DNA of 40,309 bases, taken from an uncultured Spartobacteria bacterium. GTDB lineage: Bacteria > Verrucomicrobiota > Verrucomicrobiia > Chthoniobacterales > UBA6821. The notes under the pieces were generated by a model that was not told where the DNA came from, searched no databases, and saw only the letters and a program-made list of their open reading frames with translations. Positions 27,420 to 35,788 of this stretch are shown in pieces. The number at the start of each line of letters is the position of its first letter. Position 1 is the first letter of the stretch. The stretch is taken from NCBI GenBank assembly GCA_903826635.1, contig CAIKFI010000046.1, positions 1 to 40,309 on the forward strand, written 5' to 3'. The position numbers were made by a program, and so were the translations under genes.

Positions 27420-28103
27420 TCAGGCCACTGATTGCGACGCTCCTCCTCCCCAACTGGCATGAAGGCCGCATTCACGTTTCTCATCGGCTTTCGCGGGATC
27501 AAAATAGTCCCATTCGTTCGGGAGTTGATGGCCTTCGAGATAGGTCTCCATCTCTTCATCGGTGAGGTAAAAAACGGGGCTGATTTTAAGTGAGCCGAAA
27601 TTTGTGTCCGAGGAAACGATGTCAAGTTCCGCACGATTGGGATTCTGTATCTTCCTTAATGCGGTGATCCAGATCGTGGGGGAGAGCTCACGCATTCCAC
27701 GCTGGAAAGGCTCGAGCTTCATTTGGGCGCTGAACCTTTTAAGACCTTCCTCATCCTCGGTGGTCGGGATCGGACCATGAATTGTATCCCGGTGGGCCGG
27801 TGTGATGAGGGGGAGATAGGCCCTCAGATTAAGATCCAACAGCGTTCTTAAGCTCTCGGCGTGGCGATAAGTTGCCGTGCGGTTGTAACCGTGATCCACC
27901 CAAAGGACGGGTATATCAGGTTGAGCCTGCGTGGCGAGATGTAGAACAACCGCCTCGTAAGGGCGGAAATTTGTCGAGACGATGGCCCGGCCTCCTGCTT
28001 TGCGCGAGAGATCAATCGCCCATCGTGTGATCTCAAGGGGCGATCTGCCTCTCAGTTCCTGATTCCAGGAATTAATCTGTTCGGGTGTCGGTAGTGGTGA
28101 CAC
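27420..28103 (-). CDS. cysH: Phosphoadenylylsulfate reductase
   Basis: CysH reduces PAPS to sulfite with thioredoxin. The 227-aa protein has the PP-loop-like start (RAIVSTNFRPYEAVVLHLA), VLWVDHGYNRTATYRHAE, and the catalytic KRECGLH at the C-terminus. This is the only cysteine in the whole protein. The CC and C-x2-C ligands of the 4Fe-4S APS reductases are absent, so PAPS rather than APS should be the substrate. That demands an APS kinase, which is not in this window. It lies 8 bp after cysI and 25 bp before cysD. Confidence 0.92.
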   Translation of the reverse strand: MSPLPTPEQINSWNQELRGRSPLEITRWAIDLSRKAGGRAIVSTNFRPYEAVVLHLATQAQPDIPVLWVDHGYNRTATYRHAESLRTLLDLNLRAYLPLITPAHRDTIHGPIPTTEDEEGLKRFSAQMKLEPFQRGMRELSPTIWITALRKIQNPNRAELDIVSSDTNFGSLKISPVFYLTDEEMETYLEGHQLPNEWDYFDPAKADEKRECGLHASWGGGASQSVA

Positions 28104-28111
28104 GGGAGGAA

Positions 28112-29824
28112 TCAGGCCGTCTGGGTGCCCACACTGTGGAAGGTTGCATCCACCGGAAGGACCTCCCGATCGCAGAAGTCACCAAACCCTTCCCCATCGA
28201 CACGCTCCTTGGCATAGCGCTTGATGATGGGAGTCAATCTGGTGACGGCATCGTCGATCGTGATGCTGGGCGAGAAGAGCCGGTTCAGGCGCGTGCCGTT
28301 ATACTTGGCCCCGAGATAGAGGGCGTATTTACCGGGCGCCTTTCCAACAAAGCCTATCTCGGCAAGGTAAGGACGTGCGCAACCGTTGGGGCATCCGGTG
28401 ATGCGTAGGCTGATTGCATCGTCGCGAAGGCCCGCCTCATCAAGGACAGACTCGAATTTCCCGAGAATGGAGGGAAGGTCCCGTTCACTCTCGGCCAGTG
28501 CCAATCCACAGGTCGGAAGTGCGACGCAGGAGAGCGCGTTGAGACGAAGTGCGCTTCGGTTGTTCTCATGAGAGAGACCATGTCTCTCAAGGATCGCGCT
28601 GATCTCGACCTTCTTGGCAGCGGTGACACCCGAGATGGTGACGTTCTGCGAAGGGGTGAGACGGAAGTCGCCCTGATGGATCTCTGCGATCTCGCGCAGA
28701 GCGGTTTTCATGGGCCAACCTTGGATATCCTTGATGCGGCCGCTCAAGATATGGAGGCCATAGAACCAGGTGCCGTCCGCGCATTCATGCCATCCATGCG
28801 GATCCTCGATCGTTGTGAACTCAAAGGGCTTGGCAGGTTCAAAGATGATGCCCGATCGTTTTTCGACCTCGGAACGGAACCAGTCGATCCCACGATCCTG
28901 AATCGTGTATTTGAGGCGGGCGTGTTTTCGGTTGGTGCGGTCGCCGAAATCACGCTGGGTTGTGAGAACCGCCTCGCCGATCGCATTCACCTTGTCAGCC
29001 GGAATGAAACCCAGGACATCGGCGAGTCGAGGGAATGTTTCGGCATTTCCGTGACTCATGCCAAGGCCTCCACCGACCGTCACATTGTAACCGATCAGCC
29101 TGCCACTTTCTGCAATCGCGATATAGCCCAAGTCCTGGGAGAAGATGTCGACATCGTTCGATGGTGGGATTGCGAATCCCGTCTTGAATTTGCGGGGAAG
29201 GTAGGTGTCGCCATACATCGGCTCGATCTCGGGTTCTCCTCCAGCCACGAGTTCCTCGTCGAGATAGATCTCGTGGTAGGCATGGGTCTTTGGCAATGCG
29301 AATTCGCTCCAAGCCACCGCGTGGTTGTAGACCTCCTGTTGGATGGGATCACGCTCCGGATTTGGAGGGGCCATGACATTGCGGTTGACGTCACCGCAGG
29401 CAGCTATCGAATCAAGCAACACCTGGTGCATTCCCTTGACCAACTTTTTGACGTTGCCCTTCAAGACACCGTGGAATTGGAAGGTTTGTCGGGTGGTCAG
29501 GCGTAGGGAAGGGGACGCGACGGCGTCGGCGAGTTGGTCAAGGACGATCCACTGTCTTGCGGTTGCCGTTCCACCGGGGAGACGAACGCGCAGCATGAAT
29601 GCAAAAGCCTTCTCTTTCCCCTCTTTTTTCAACGCATTGCGCAGGTCACGGTCGTCCTGCATGTAGAGTCCGTGAAATTTCGAGAGTTGGTTGCTTTCTT
29701 CGGAAATGTTTCCCGTGGTGGTGTCGGCAAGATCTTGTGCGATCTGTCCGCGCAGGTGATGGGAGTGAATTTTCATTCCCTCGTTTGCGGCGAGTGGCTT
29801 TGTTGTGGTGCTGTCAGTACTCAT
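28112..29824 (-). CDS. cysI: Sulfite reductase hemoprotein (siroheme, 4Fe-4S)
   Basis: CysI reduces sulfite to sulfide by six electrons at a siroheme-4Fe-4S centre. The 570-aa protein has the duplicated nitrite/sulfite reductase fold: LRLTTRQTFQFHGVLKGNVK, NVTVGGGLGMSHGNAETFPR, and the cluster ligands in CVALPTCGLALAESER (C-x5-C) and ITGCPNGCARPYLAEIG (C-x3-C). Length fits NADPH-type CysI. No CysJ flavoprotein gene is here; electrons may come from ferredoxin or an unlinked CysJ. It is the first gene of the minus-strand cysI-cysH-cysD-cysN operon. Confidence 0.95.
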   Translation of the reverse strand: MSTDSTTTKPLAANEGMKIHSHHLRGQIAQDLADTTTGNISEESNQLSKFHGLYMQDDRDLRNALKKEGKEKAFAFMLRVRLPGGTATARQWIVLDQLADAVASPSLRLTTRQTFQFHGVLKGNVKKLVKGMHQVLLDSIAACGDVNRNVMAPPNPERDPIQQEVYNHAVAWSEFALPKTHAYHEIYLDEELVAGGEPEIEPMYGDTYLPRKFKTGFAIPPSNDVDIFSQDLGYIAIAESGRLIGYNVTVGGGLGMSHGNAETFPRLADVLGFIPADKVNAIGEAVLTTQRDFGDRTNRKHARLKYTIQDRGIDWFRSEVEKRSGIIFEPAKPFEFTTIEDPHGWHECADGTWFYGLHILSGRIKDIQGWPMKTALREIAEIHQGDFRLTPSQNVTISGVTAAKKVEISAILERHGLSHENNRSALRLNALSCVALPTCGLALAESERDLPSILGKFESVLDEAGLRDDAISLRITGCPNGCARPYLAEIGFVGKAPGKYALYLGAKYNGTRLNRLFSPSITIDDAVTRLTPIIKRYAKERVDGEGFGDFCDREVLPVDATFHSVGTQTA

Positions 29825-29845
29825 GATGGTGATTTTTAAAGTTGA

Positions 29846-29860
29846 ATAATACGACCTTTC
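29846..29860 (-). repeat. Copy 1 of a 15-bp direct repeat in the cysI leader
   Basis: On the minus strand this reads GAAAGGTCGTATTAT. A second copy, GAAAGGTCGTCTTAT, lies at 29995-30009; they match at 14 of 15 positions. This copy is about 22 bp upstream of the cysI start and contains a TATTAT that could be a -10 box. Confidence 0.55.
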
Positions 29861-29886
29861 TTAACGTTCATTTTTGAAGTATTCGG

Positions 29887-29905
29887 TTTTTAAATGACTT
29901 AAAAA
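29887..29905. promoter_or_regulatory. AT-rich inverted repeat upstream of cysI
   Basis: TTTTTAA, ATGAC, TTAAAAA: a perfect 7-bp inverted repeat with a 5-base centre, 63 bp upstream of the cysI start in an AT-rich stretch. It includes T-N11-A spacing (TTAAATGACTTAA), the general LysR-type box, so a CysB-like operator is conceivable. No such regulator gene is in the window. Confidence 0.35.
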
Positions 29906-29994
29906 GCATCAAAAATTAAGATAACAACAGATTTGAAGGACGATTTTATAAGAAAACCTCCCGTTGACGAGAAAAAACAACCATCAATAGGACT

Positions 29995-30009
29995 ATAAGA
30001 CGACCTTTC
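29995..30009 (-). repeat. Copy 2 of a 15-bp direct repeat, after xerC
   Basis: On the minus strand this reads GAAAGGTCGTCTTAT, just after the xerC stop and about 171 bp upstream of cysI. It matches copy 1 at 14 of 15 positions. A tandem promoter or regulator site for the cys operon is possible. Confidence 0.5.
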
Positions 30010-30023
30010 AAATCGTATAACTA

Positions 30024-30953
30024 TTATGCCCTGGGATGGGCGGCATCATAAGCGCGTTTGAGTCGCTCCGTCGTCACGTGGGTGTAAATCTGTGTTGTAG
30101 TCAGGCTCGCATGTCCTAGCAGTGACTGGACACTCCTGAGATCGGCTCCGTTATCCAACAAATGGGTCGCAAAGGAATGACGAAGTTTATGAGGGCTAAG
30201 GGTGGCGGGGAGTCCTGCAGCGCGGACATAATTTTTCAGAAGTAGCCAGATCGAACGATTTCCCAATCTCTTCCGACTTTTATTCAAGAAGAGAGGGCCG
30301 CTTTGTATGTTCGCCTGATGGTGGTATTGAGACAATGCTTCCAGCGCAGGTCTTCCAACAGGAACGATTCTTTCCCTCGAGCCTTTTCCCATCACACGCA
30401 CCGTCTCCCCGATGGGATCGAGATCCCTCACATCCAGGGAAACGAGTTCCGCAAGTCGGAGACCTGAGGAGTAGAAGAGTTCGAGTATTGCAGTATCCCT
30501 GAGGGCCATCCACTGGGGGGCCTGCTTCGACTTGGTCTTTACCGTGGGCTGATCAAGCAGCAAGGATACCTGTGGAATGGTCAGGAACTGGGGGAGTTTT
30601 TTTTCCAATTTTGGCAAGGAGACCAGTTTCAGAACATTTGCAGAGACGTGATTCCGCACAGTCAGATAATTAAAAAAACTGCGCAGAGCGGAAAAAGTGA
30701 GCCTGATGGTGGCGCGGGAGAGGTTATTTTTCATCAACTCAAATAGGAAGGCCCTGAAATCATCAGCCGTTGCATCGCTCCAACCCAGACCGGGTCGGAA
30801 GATCCGGAACTGCTCCAAGGATTGTCGATACGCCTTGATGGTTTGAAGGGAGTAATTTTTACCCTCGCCCAAAAACTCCAAAAACTCTTCCGTCTGTTCA
30901 TCGACAGTTTTTGTATTCTGTGGGGAAACCCGTATCGATGGGGTGCGTTTCAT
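30024..30953 (-). CDS. xerC: Tyrosine recombinase XerC
   Basis: XerC is a site-specific tyrosine recombinase that, with XerD, resolves chromosome dimers at dif. From the ATG at 30953 it is 309 aa, with the SAM-like N-terminal domain (EEFLEFLGEGKNYSLQTIKAYR) and the catalytic domain. Visible catalytic residues are Arg in SSGLRLAELV, Lys in MGKGSRERIV, His-x2-Arg in SPHKLRHSFATHLLD, His in SLLGHASL and the nucleophile Tyr in TTQIYTHVT. The longer ORF-track start adds an unlikely leader. It could be XerD, but the gene is a housekeeping type and not part of an integrative element. Confidence 0.9.
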   Translation of the reverse strand: MKRTPSIRVSPQNTKTVDEQTEEFLEFLGEGKNYSLQTIKAYRQSLEQFRIFRPGLGWSDATADDFRAFLFELMKNNLSRATIRLTFSALRSFFNYLTVRNHVSANVLKLVSLPKLEKKLPQFLTIPQVSLLLDQPTVKTKSKQAPQWMALRDTAILELFYSSGLRLAELVSLDVRDLDPIGETVRVMGKGSRERIVPVGRPALEALSQYHHQANIQSGPLFLNKSRKRLGNRSIWLLLKNYVRAAGLPATLSPHKLRHSFATHLLDNGADLRSVQSLLGHASLTTTQIYTHVTTERLKRAYDAAHPRA

Positions 30954-31028
30954 CAATGCTGAACTGTAAACAAGGCTGATGCCTGTAAGCAAATTCTGTG
31001 ATCGTCATCCTGTGGAATCTTGGAAAAC

Positions 31029-32162
31029 ATGAACGTGATGAGTCAGACTGGTATTACGATTGGATTCCTGCGCAGGGGGTATTCCCCGACCGGAGGTGTG
31101 GAGGGATACCTCAAGGGACTGGCGAAAGGTTTGAGATCAGAGGGACACCGGGTGATCCTTTTTGGAACGGGAGAATGGCCCTCAACCGAATGGCCGGGTG
31201 GTGAAGTCCTTCTCTGCGAGGGACGAAATCTCACCGAATACATCGCAGCCGTGGAGCGACATAAGAAGTCCTCATCTGTCCGGGTTGACGTGATTCTTTC
31301 CGTGGAGAAAGTGCCCGGTTGTGATCTCTACCGAACCGACGAGGGGTTGCATTGCTCGTGGATGGCGCAACGTTCCAAGTCAATGACTCCCTGGGCCCGG
31401 TTGTTTCAGAAAATCAGCCCCAAGCACAGGGAGAAACTCCGATTGGAAAAGGAACTTTTCAATCACTCCTCCACCCGACGTGTCATCTCGCTCTCCCGAA
31501 AGATCAGCGGTGAGATCCGTGACATCTACGGCTATCCGGAAGAGCGGATCACCCTCATCCGTAACGGAGTTCCCGGAAGGGGCTCAACCTCGTCCGAGGA
31601 GAAGGATCGTGCTCGTAAGAAACTCGGGATTTTATCGCATGAAAAAATCGCTATTTTTGTCGGCACCGGATGGGAACGCAAGGGCCTACGCTATGCGATC
31701 CAGGCTATCGAGATGCTCCGTGATCCTCTTGTTAAACTTGTGGTGGCCGGAAAAGGGCCCGAAAAAAAGTTTGCCTCCCCCTCCGTTCGCTTCCTCGGTC
31801 CCGTTAAGGAGATGGTTGATGTTTACTCTGCCGCCGATCTCTTTCTCTTTCCCACACTCTTTGATCCTTTTCCCCTGGCGACTCTCGAGGCTCTTAGCGC
31901 AGGTCTTCCCGTGATCACAACAGCGGCCAACGGTGTCTCCGAAATCATGACTCCCGGCGTCCACGGAGAGGTGGTTTCTGAATCCTCCGATATTACTGCT
32001 CTTTCCGAGGCTCTACGGAAGTGGCTAACGATCCTAGATGATCCTGTCAGTGCCGAGAAGACGCATGCTTTGTGCTCTCAGCTCGCTGCAGGTTTCACAC
32101 TAGAACAGAACCTCAGGGAAACTCTGACCGTGATCAGAGAGGTCATTGCGGAGCAGAAGTGA
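31029..32162 (+). CDS. Glycosyltransferase family 4 protein
   Basis: A GT-B enzyme of about 377 aa, WaaG-like. The N-terminal acceptor domain starts GITIGFLRRGYSPTGGVEGYLKGLAKGL, and the C-terminal donor domain has IFVGTGWERKGLRYAIQAIEML and the conserved E-x7-E region DLFLFPTLFDPFPLATLEALSAGLPV (FxPTxxDPFPLATLEAL). WaaG-type enzymes add glucose to heptose in lipopolysaccharide core, which fits a Gram-negative envelope, but the sugar is not decided by sequence. The start is uncertain between ATG at 31029 and 31038; the ORF-track TTG is unlikely. It is divergent from xerC. Confidence 0.85.
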   Translation: MNVMSQTGITIGFLRRGYSPTGGVEGYLKGLAKGLRSEGHRVILFGTGEWPSTEWPGGEVLLCEGRNLTEYIAAVERHKKSSSVRVDVILSVEKVPGCDLYRTDEGLHCSWMAQRSKSMTPWARLFQKISPKHREKLRLEKELFNHSSTRRVISLSRKISGEIRDIYGYPEERITLIRNGVPGRGSTSSEEKDRARKKLGILSHEKIAIFVGTGWERKGLRYAIQAIEMLRDPLVKLVVAGKGPEKKFASPSVRFLGPVKEMVDVYSAADLFLFPTLFDPFPLATLEALSAGLPVITTAANGVSEIMTPGVHGEVVSESSDITALSEALRKWLTILDDPVSAEKTHALCSQLAAGFTLEQNLRETLTVIREVIAEQK

Positions 32163-32221
32163 TGAATGAAGAGCTCATCATGATGGGAAAATCTGGACCT
32201 CGATGTTAGAGCAGGTCTTCA

Positions 32222-33121
32222 TTAACCAACCCGGTCCACGGTGACTTCGACAATCATCTTGCGTGTTCCCTTGCCTCGGAAGGTTCCTCCCACCGGTCGG
32301 ATGTCCGTGTAATCTCGACCAACTGCAAGTTTTACGTAACGGGTGTCGGATTCACGGCAATGGGTAGGATCGTATCCCTTCCACCCGTATCCCGGGATGT
32401 AGACCTCCAGCCAAGCATGGCTTGCCTCGATTTCTCCAGGGAGTCGGTTTTTGTTGAGGAAATAGCCGCTGACGTATCTTGCGGGGATTCCGTGGGTTCG
32501 CAGCAATCCCAGCATCAGGTGAGCAAAGTCCTGACAGACGCCCTCCTTTTTTTTCACGACCTCTACGGCGCGTGTGTTCACATTGGTTGATTGCGGAGTA
32601 TACTTGTAGTTGCGGTGAATGTGTTCTCCGATGGAGACCGTGTCGTTCCAGATATCCTTAAGACCCGAAGGAAGGGCATCAATGGCCTCGCGCCAAACCT
32701 CTGCATCAAGGGAGACAAATTCGGAACTTTGGAGAAAATCAAAGAACTGCTCCTTGATTGTCGAAGATGCGATCGTGCCGGGATCGGTAACCGGGACAGG
32801 GCCCCTGTTTTCCGGGAGAGTCTGCACCGTTGAGATGGCTTGAACTTCGAGCGACTCGTGCGGATCAGGGACATCGAAATAGTGGACGCAGTTGGCGTAG
32901 AAATCGGGATAATCGCGGATCTGGGAGTCGGGGTTGATCTTGAACTGGAACTCCCTGCATTGCTGGAGGGAGTCGCTCATTGGTTGAAGGCGTGCCTCGT
33001 TGAAGCTGTCCCTAACGTGTCCCTCGTAGGTGTATCGCGTGAGATGAGAGATGTTAAGGAGCAGCGGCTCCGTCCAAGGAAGATCACCGACTCCCTTTGG
33101 GGTTTCATTGGGATGCATCAT
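32222..33121 (-). CDS. Transglutaminase-like cysteine peptidase family protein
   Basis: A 299-aa cytoplasmic protein with the bacterial transglutaminase-like N-terminal beta domain (ISHLTRYTYEGHVRDSFNEARL) and a papain-like core. The catalytic triad is visible: Cys in EGVCQDFAHLMLGLLR, His in EASHAWLEVYIP and Asp in GYDPTHC. This is the COG1305 type that accompanies alpha-E and circularly permuted ATP-grasp proteins. It is predicted to act on peptide bonds or amides made by the ATP-grasp partner. The start follows the alpha-E stop by 2 bp. It has no signal peptide, so it is cytoplasmic like the partners. Confidence 0.9.
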   Translation of the reverse strand: MMHPNETPKGVGDLPWTEPLLLNISHLTRYTYEGHVRDSFNEARLQPMSDSLQQCREFQFKINPDSQIRDYPDFYANCVHYFDVPDPHESLEVQAISTVQTLPENRGPVPVTDPGTIASSTIKEQFFDFLQSSEFVSLDAEVWREAIDALPSGLKDIWNDTVSIGEHIHRNYKYTPQSTNVNTRAVEVVKKKEGVCQDFAHLMLGLLRTHGIPARYVSGYFLNKNRLPGEIEASHAWLEVYIPGYGWKGYDPTHCRESDTRYVKLAVGRDYTDIRPVGGTFRGKGTRKMIVEVTVDRVG

Positions 33122-33123
33122 GG

Positions 33124-34200
33124 CTATTGCTGTTGCATTTGCTGCTGTTGAAGGAAAATCTCCGACTCAAGGTCCACGGGAGGATGATACATGTATTCCT
33201 GGTAAATATGGTCGTCCAAGTGGTCGAGTGCAGTCTGGACTTTCTGAAGGAACTGATGAAGTCCGCTGTTGAGGATTTCCTCGATAGTCATGAAGTTCAG
33301 ATCAGAGAGTAGTTTTCCGAAAGCCCGTTCCTCAGCGCTCTTGTATTGGCGTTGTTCCTTCCCACTCAAGCGATGGAGGTCCTCGTCAAGATGACGCATG
33401 CAGGAGACGATTGAACGAGGAAAAGTGGTGGAGAAGATCAAAAACTCGGCGACTTTTTTTGGAAGGATATCATCCACGTGGAAGCGGCGATAAGCCTCCA
33501 ACGCGCTTGCGGAGCGCAGAATGGCCTGCCATTGGGCTGCATCCACGGCTCCTCCAATTTCAGCAACGCTCGGAAGGAGAATATGGTATTTGATGTCAAG
33601 AATACGGGAGGTCTTGTCGGCACGCTCCAGGAATTTTCCCAGATTGATGAATTCATAGCCCTCGTTGCGGGTGTAGGTCGAGCCCGTGAGGCCTTGAAAA
33701 AGATGTGAGTATTTTTTGATCTGGTCGTAGAAATCGTGGGCTCCTGTCTGCCACACTTCGCGGGCATTCCTGGATTTGAGGAAGAGGTAGCACTCATTCA
33801 GCGTCTCGAACATCTCGATGGAGATCTGGTCGCGGACCTGTCGGGCGTTTTCCCGAGCGGAAAAAAGGCAGGAGATGATGGAGTTGGGGTTCTCTTCCCG
33901 GAAAGTCAGGAACTCCGTCACGGTCTCGCTGTCGGCTTTCTCATAGAATTTGAAAAAAGTCTCTTCATCACCCGCCGAGCACAGAATGGGCAGCCAGTGT
34001 TCCTTGAGTTGCTGATCGTTGAGGTCGGAAAAATCGAGCATCAACTGAAGGTTCACATCAAGAAGGCGCGCAATATTCTCGGATCGTTCGATATAGCGGC
34101 TCATCCAGTAGAGGGAGTTGGCCACACGGGAGAGCATGCCGGGATTATCGCGCCGGTTGGTGATCGGCTTTTGGGCGGTGAAAGAAGCTAGTTCGGTCAT
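33124..34200 (-). CDS. Alpha-E domain protein (DUF403)
   Basis: An all-helical protein of 358 aa of the alpha-E family, with the hallmark GMLSRVANSLYWMSRYIERSENIARLLDVN. Function is unknown; it is predicted to interact with the circularly permuted ATP-grasp protein and is nearly always beside it. The annotated start gives 21 extra residues before MLSRVANSLYW, where most homologues begin, so the ATG at 34137 is an alternative. The C-terminus is unusual, ending in a glutamine tract (LQQQQMQQQ). It lies 45 bp after the ATP-grasp gene and 2 bp before the transglutaminase gene. Confidence 0.9.
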   Translation of the reverse strand: MTELASFTAQKPITNRRDNPGMLSRVANSLYWMSRYIERSENIARLLDVNLQLMLDFSDLNDQQLKEHWLPILCSAGDEETFFKFYEKADSETVTEFLTFREENPNSIISCLFSARENARQVRDQISIEMFETLNECYLFLKSRNAREVWQTGAHDFYDQIKKYSHLFQGLTGSTYTRNEGYEFINLGKFLERADKTSRILDIKYHILLPSVAEIGGAVDAAQWQAILRSASALEAYRRFHVDDILPKKVAEFLIFSTTFPRSIVSCMRHLDEDLHRLSGKEQRQYKSAEERAFGKLLSDLNFMTIEEILNSGLHQFLQKVQTALDHLDDHIYQEYMYHPPVDLESEIFLQQQQMQQQ

Positions 34201-34245
34201 GAATCAAAAAGGTTAATTTTTCGGCTTGTGCACTGGTTTTGGGTC

Positions 34246-35703
34246 CTAAGAGTCCCCGTTGAGAACCCAGGTGTCTTTTGATCCTCCTCCCTGGGAGGAG
34301 TTCACAACGAGGGATCCCTTCCTCAGGGCCACCCGTGTCAATCCTCCGGGGGTCACGGAGACTTTTTCGCCGTAGAGAATGTAGGGACGAAGATCGACAT
34401 GCCGCCCCTCAAGAGCGCCAACCTCCTCGGCATTGCACCAGGTCGGGTGTCGGGAGAGGGAGATGGGATGCTGGGCGATGAAATTCCTGGGGTTGGCCAG
34501 GATCTGTTCCCTGAAGGTCGAAACCTCCTCCTTCGTAGCCCACGGCCCCATGAGCATTCCATATCCACCGGCCTCGTTGGCCGATTTGACAACCAGTTTC
34601 TCGAGGTTTTCGAGAATGAACATGCGGTCCTTGTTTTCACTCGCAAGGTAGGTGTCGACATTCTGCAGGATGGGATCCTCGCCAAGGTAATATTTGATGA
34701 TCTGAGGCACGAAGTAATAGACCACCTTGTCATCGGCGACACCCGTGCCGATGCTGTTGGCCAGACTCACATTGCCGGAACGGTAGGCATTGACCAATCC
34801 CGGCACACCAAGCATCGAGTCGGAACGGAAAACCGTGGGATCCAGGAAATCGTCATCGATTCTCCTGTAAATGACGTCGACCGGAACAAGCCCGGATGTG
34901 GTGCGCATGTAAACCTTTGCGTCTCGGACAACAAGATCCCGTCCTTCGACAATCGGAATCCCCATCTGGCGAGCCAGAAAAGAGTGCTCGAAATAGGCGC
35001 TGTTGAAGACCCCCGGAGTTAGCAGAACAACGTTGGGTTGAGAAGCGCCAAGGGTGGGAGGAGAGACAAACTGGAGGAGTTTGCGCAACTCTGCGGCGTA
35101 ACTGTCAACCGGATGCACCCGGGCTGAGCGGTAAAGATCCGGAAAAGCCCGCTTGAGTGCGGCCCTGTTTTCCAGCATGTAGCTGGCTCCGGAAGGACAA
35201 CGGAGATTGTCCTCAAGGACCAGGTAATTTCCATGCCGGTCGCGGATAAGATCCGTCCCGCAGATATGAATGTAGATGTCCTTGGGGACATTGAACCCCA
35301 TGAATTCACGACGGAAATGCTTGGCTCCTAGAATATAGTGGGGAGGAATAATCCGATCCTTCAGAATTTTCTGCTCGTGATAAATGTCGTGCAGGAAAAG
35401 GTTCAGCGCCGTGATGCGTTGGATCAGTCCTTTCTCGATCCGTTGCCACTCGGTGTCGGGTATCACACGCGGCACAAGGTCGAATGGAAAAATACGCTCG
35501 GTTCCCTGATCGTCGTTGTAGACGGTAAAGGTTACGCCGCCACGCATGAATGCAAGGTCAACGGCCGTCTGCTTGCGACGGTATTCTGAGCGATCCAAGA
35601 GTTTGAATCGTTCGGCAACCTTTTGGTAATGGGGACGGATTCCCCCATCTTCAAGGAACATCTCGTCAAAAAAGTCTTCCGTTTTGTAATTGTCTGTCAG
35701 CAT
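34246..35703 (-). CDS. Circularly permuted ATP-grasp type 2 protein (DUF404/DUF407)
   Basis: A 485-aa predicted ATP-dependent carboxylate-amine ligase. Signatures of the COG2308 family are visible: [22 protein letters not shown] at the N-terminus, [48 protein letters not shown], and [17 protein letters not shown] with the nucleotide lysine. Full family length. It leads the minus-strand operon with the alpha-E and transglutaminase-like genes, predicted (Iyer and co-workers, ATP-grasp amidoligase analysis) to make and then process a peptide or amide tag. The product is not established. Confidence 0.93.
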   Translation of the reverse strand: MLTDNYKTEDFFDEMFLEDGGIRPHYQKVAERFKLLDRSEYRRKQTAVDLAFMRGGVTFTVYNDDQGTERIFPFDLVPRVIPDTEWQRIEKGLIQRITALNLFLHDIYHEQKILKDRIIPPHYILGAKHFRREFMGFNVPKDIYIHICGTDLIRDRHGNYLVLEDNLRCPSGASYMLENRAALKRAFPDLYRSARVHPVDSYAAELRKLLQFVSPPTLGASQPNVVLLTPGVFNSAYFEHSFLARQMGIPIVEGRDLVVRDAKVYMRTTSGLVPVDVIYRRIDDDFLDPTVFRSDSMLGVPGLVNAYRSGNVSLANSIGTGVADDKVVYYFVPQIIKYYLGEDPILQNVDTYLASENKDRMFILENLEKLVVKSANEAGGYGMLMGPWATKEEVSTFREQILANPRNFIAQHPISLSRHPTWCNAEEVGALEGRHVDLRPYILYGEKVSVTPGGLTRVALRKGSLVVNSSQGGGSKDTWVLNGDS

Positions 35704-35788
35704 GGAGTGGGGAGTGTGGTGTGGTATCGTCTTTGTAAGACGAAAGAAAAAAGCAAATGTCAGGCCAAAACCCGTTTTTTCATAAGAA

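Noticed and set aside
27395-27634. Extension of cysD upstream to 27634
   Set aside because: Adds 80 residues that overlap cysH and no family homologue has; the ATG at 27394 gives the normal N-terminus.
28568-29506. A 312-aa plus-strand ORF
   Set aside because: It lies antisense to cysI, whose siroheme and cluster motifs are unmistakable; the antisense frame has no domain pattern and is a codon-bias shadow.
30024-30953. XerC as an integrase of a genomic island
   Set aside because: The gene is of housekeeping length and no attachment repeats, tRNA fragment or phage genes flank it; the tRNA-Asn at 15922 has no matching partial copy that I can see.
32163-32221. A terminator between the convergent GT4 and transglutaminase genes
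   Set aside because: Only a 5-bp stem (GACCT/AGGTC) with a 12-base loop and no T run is present.
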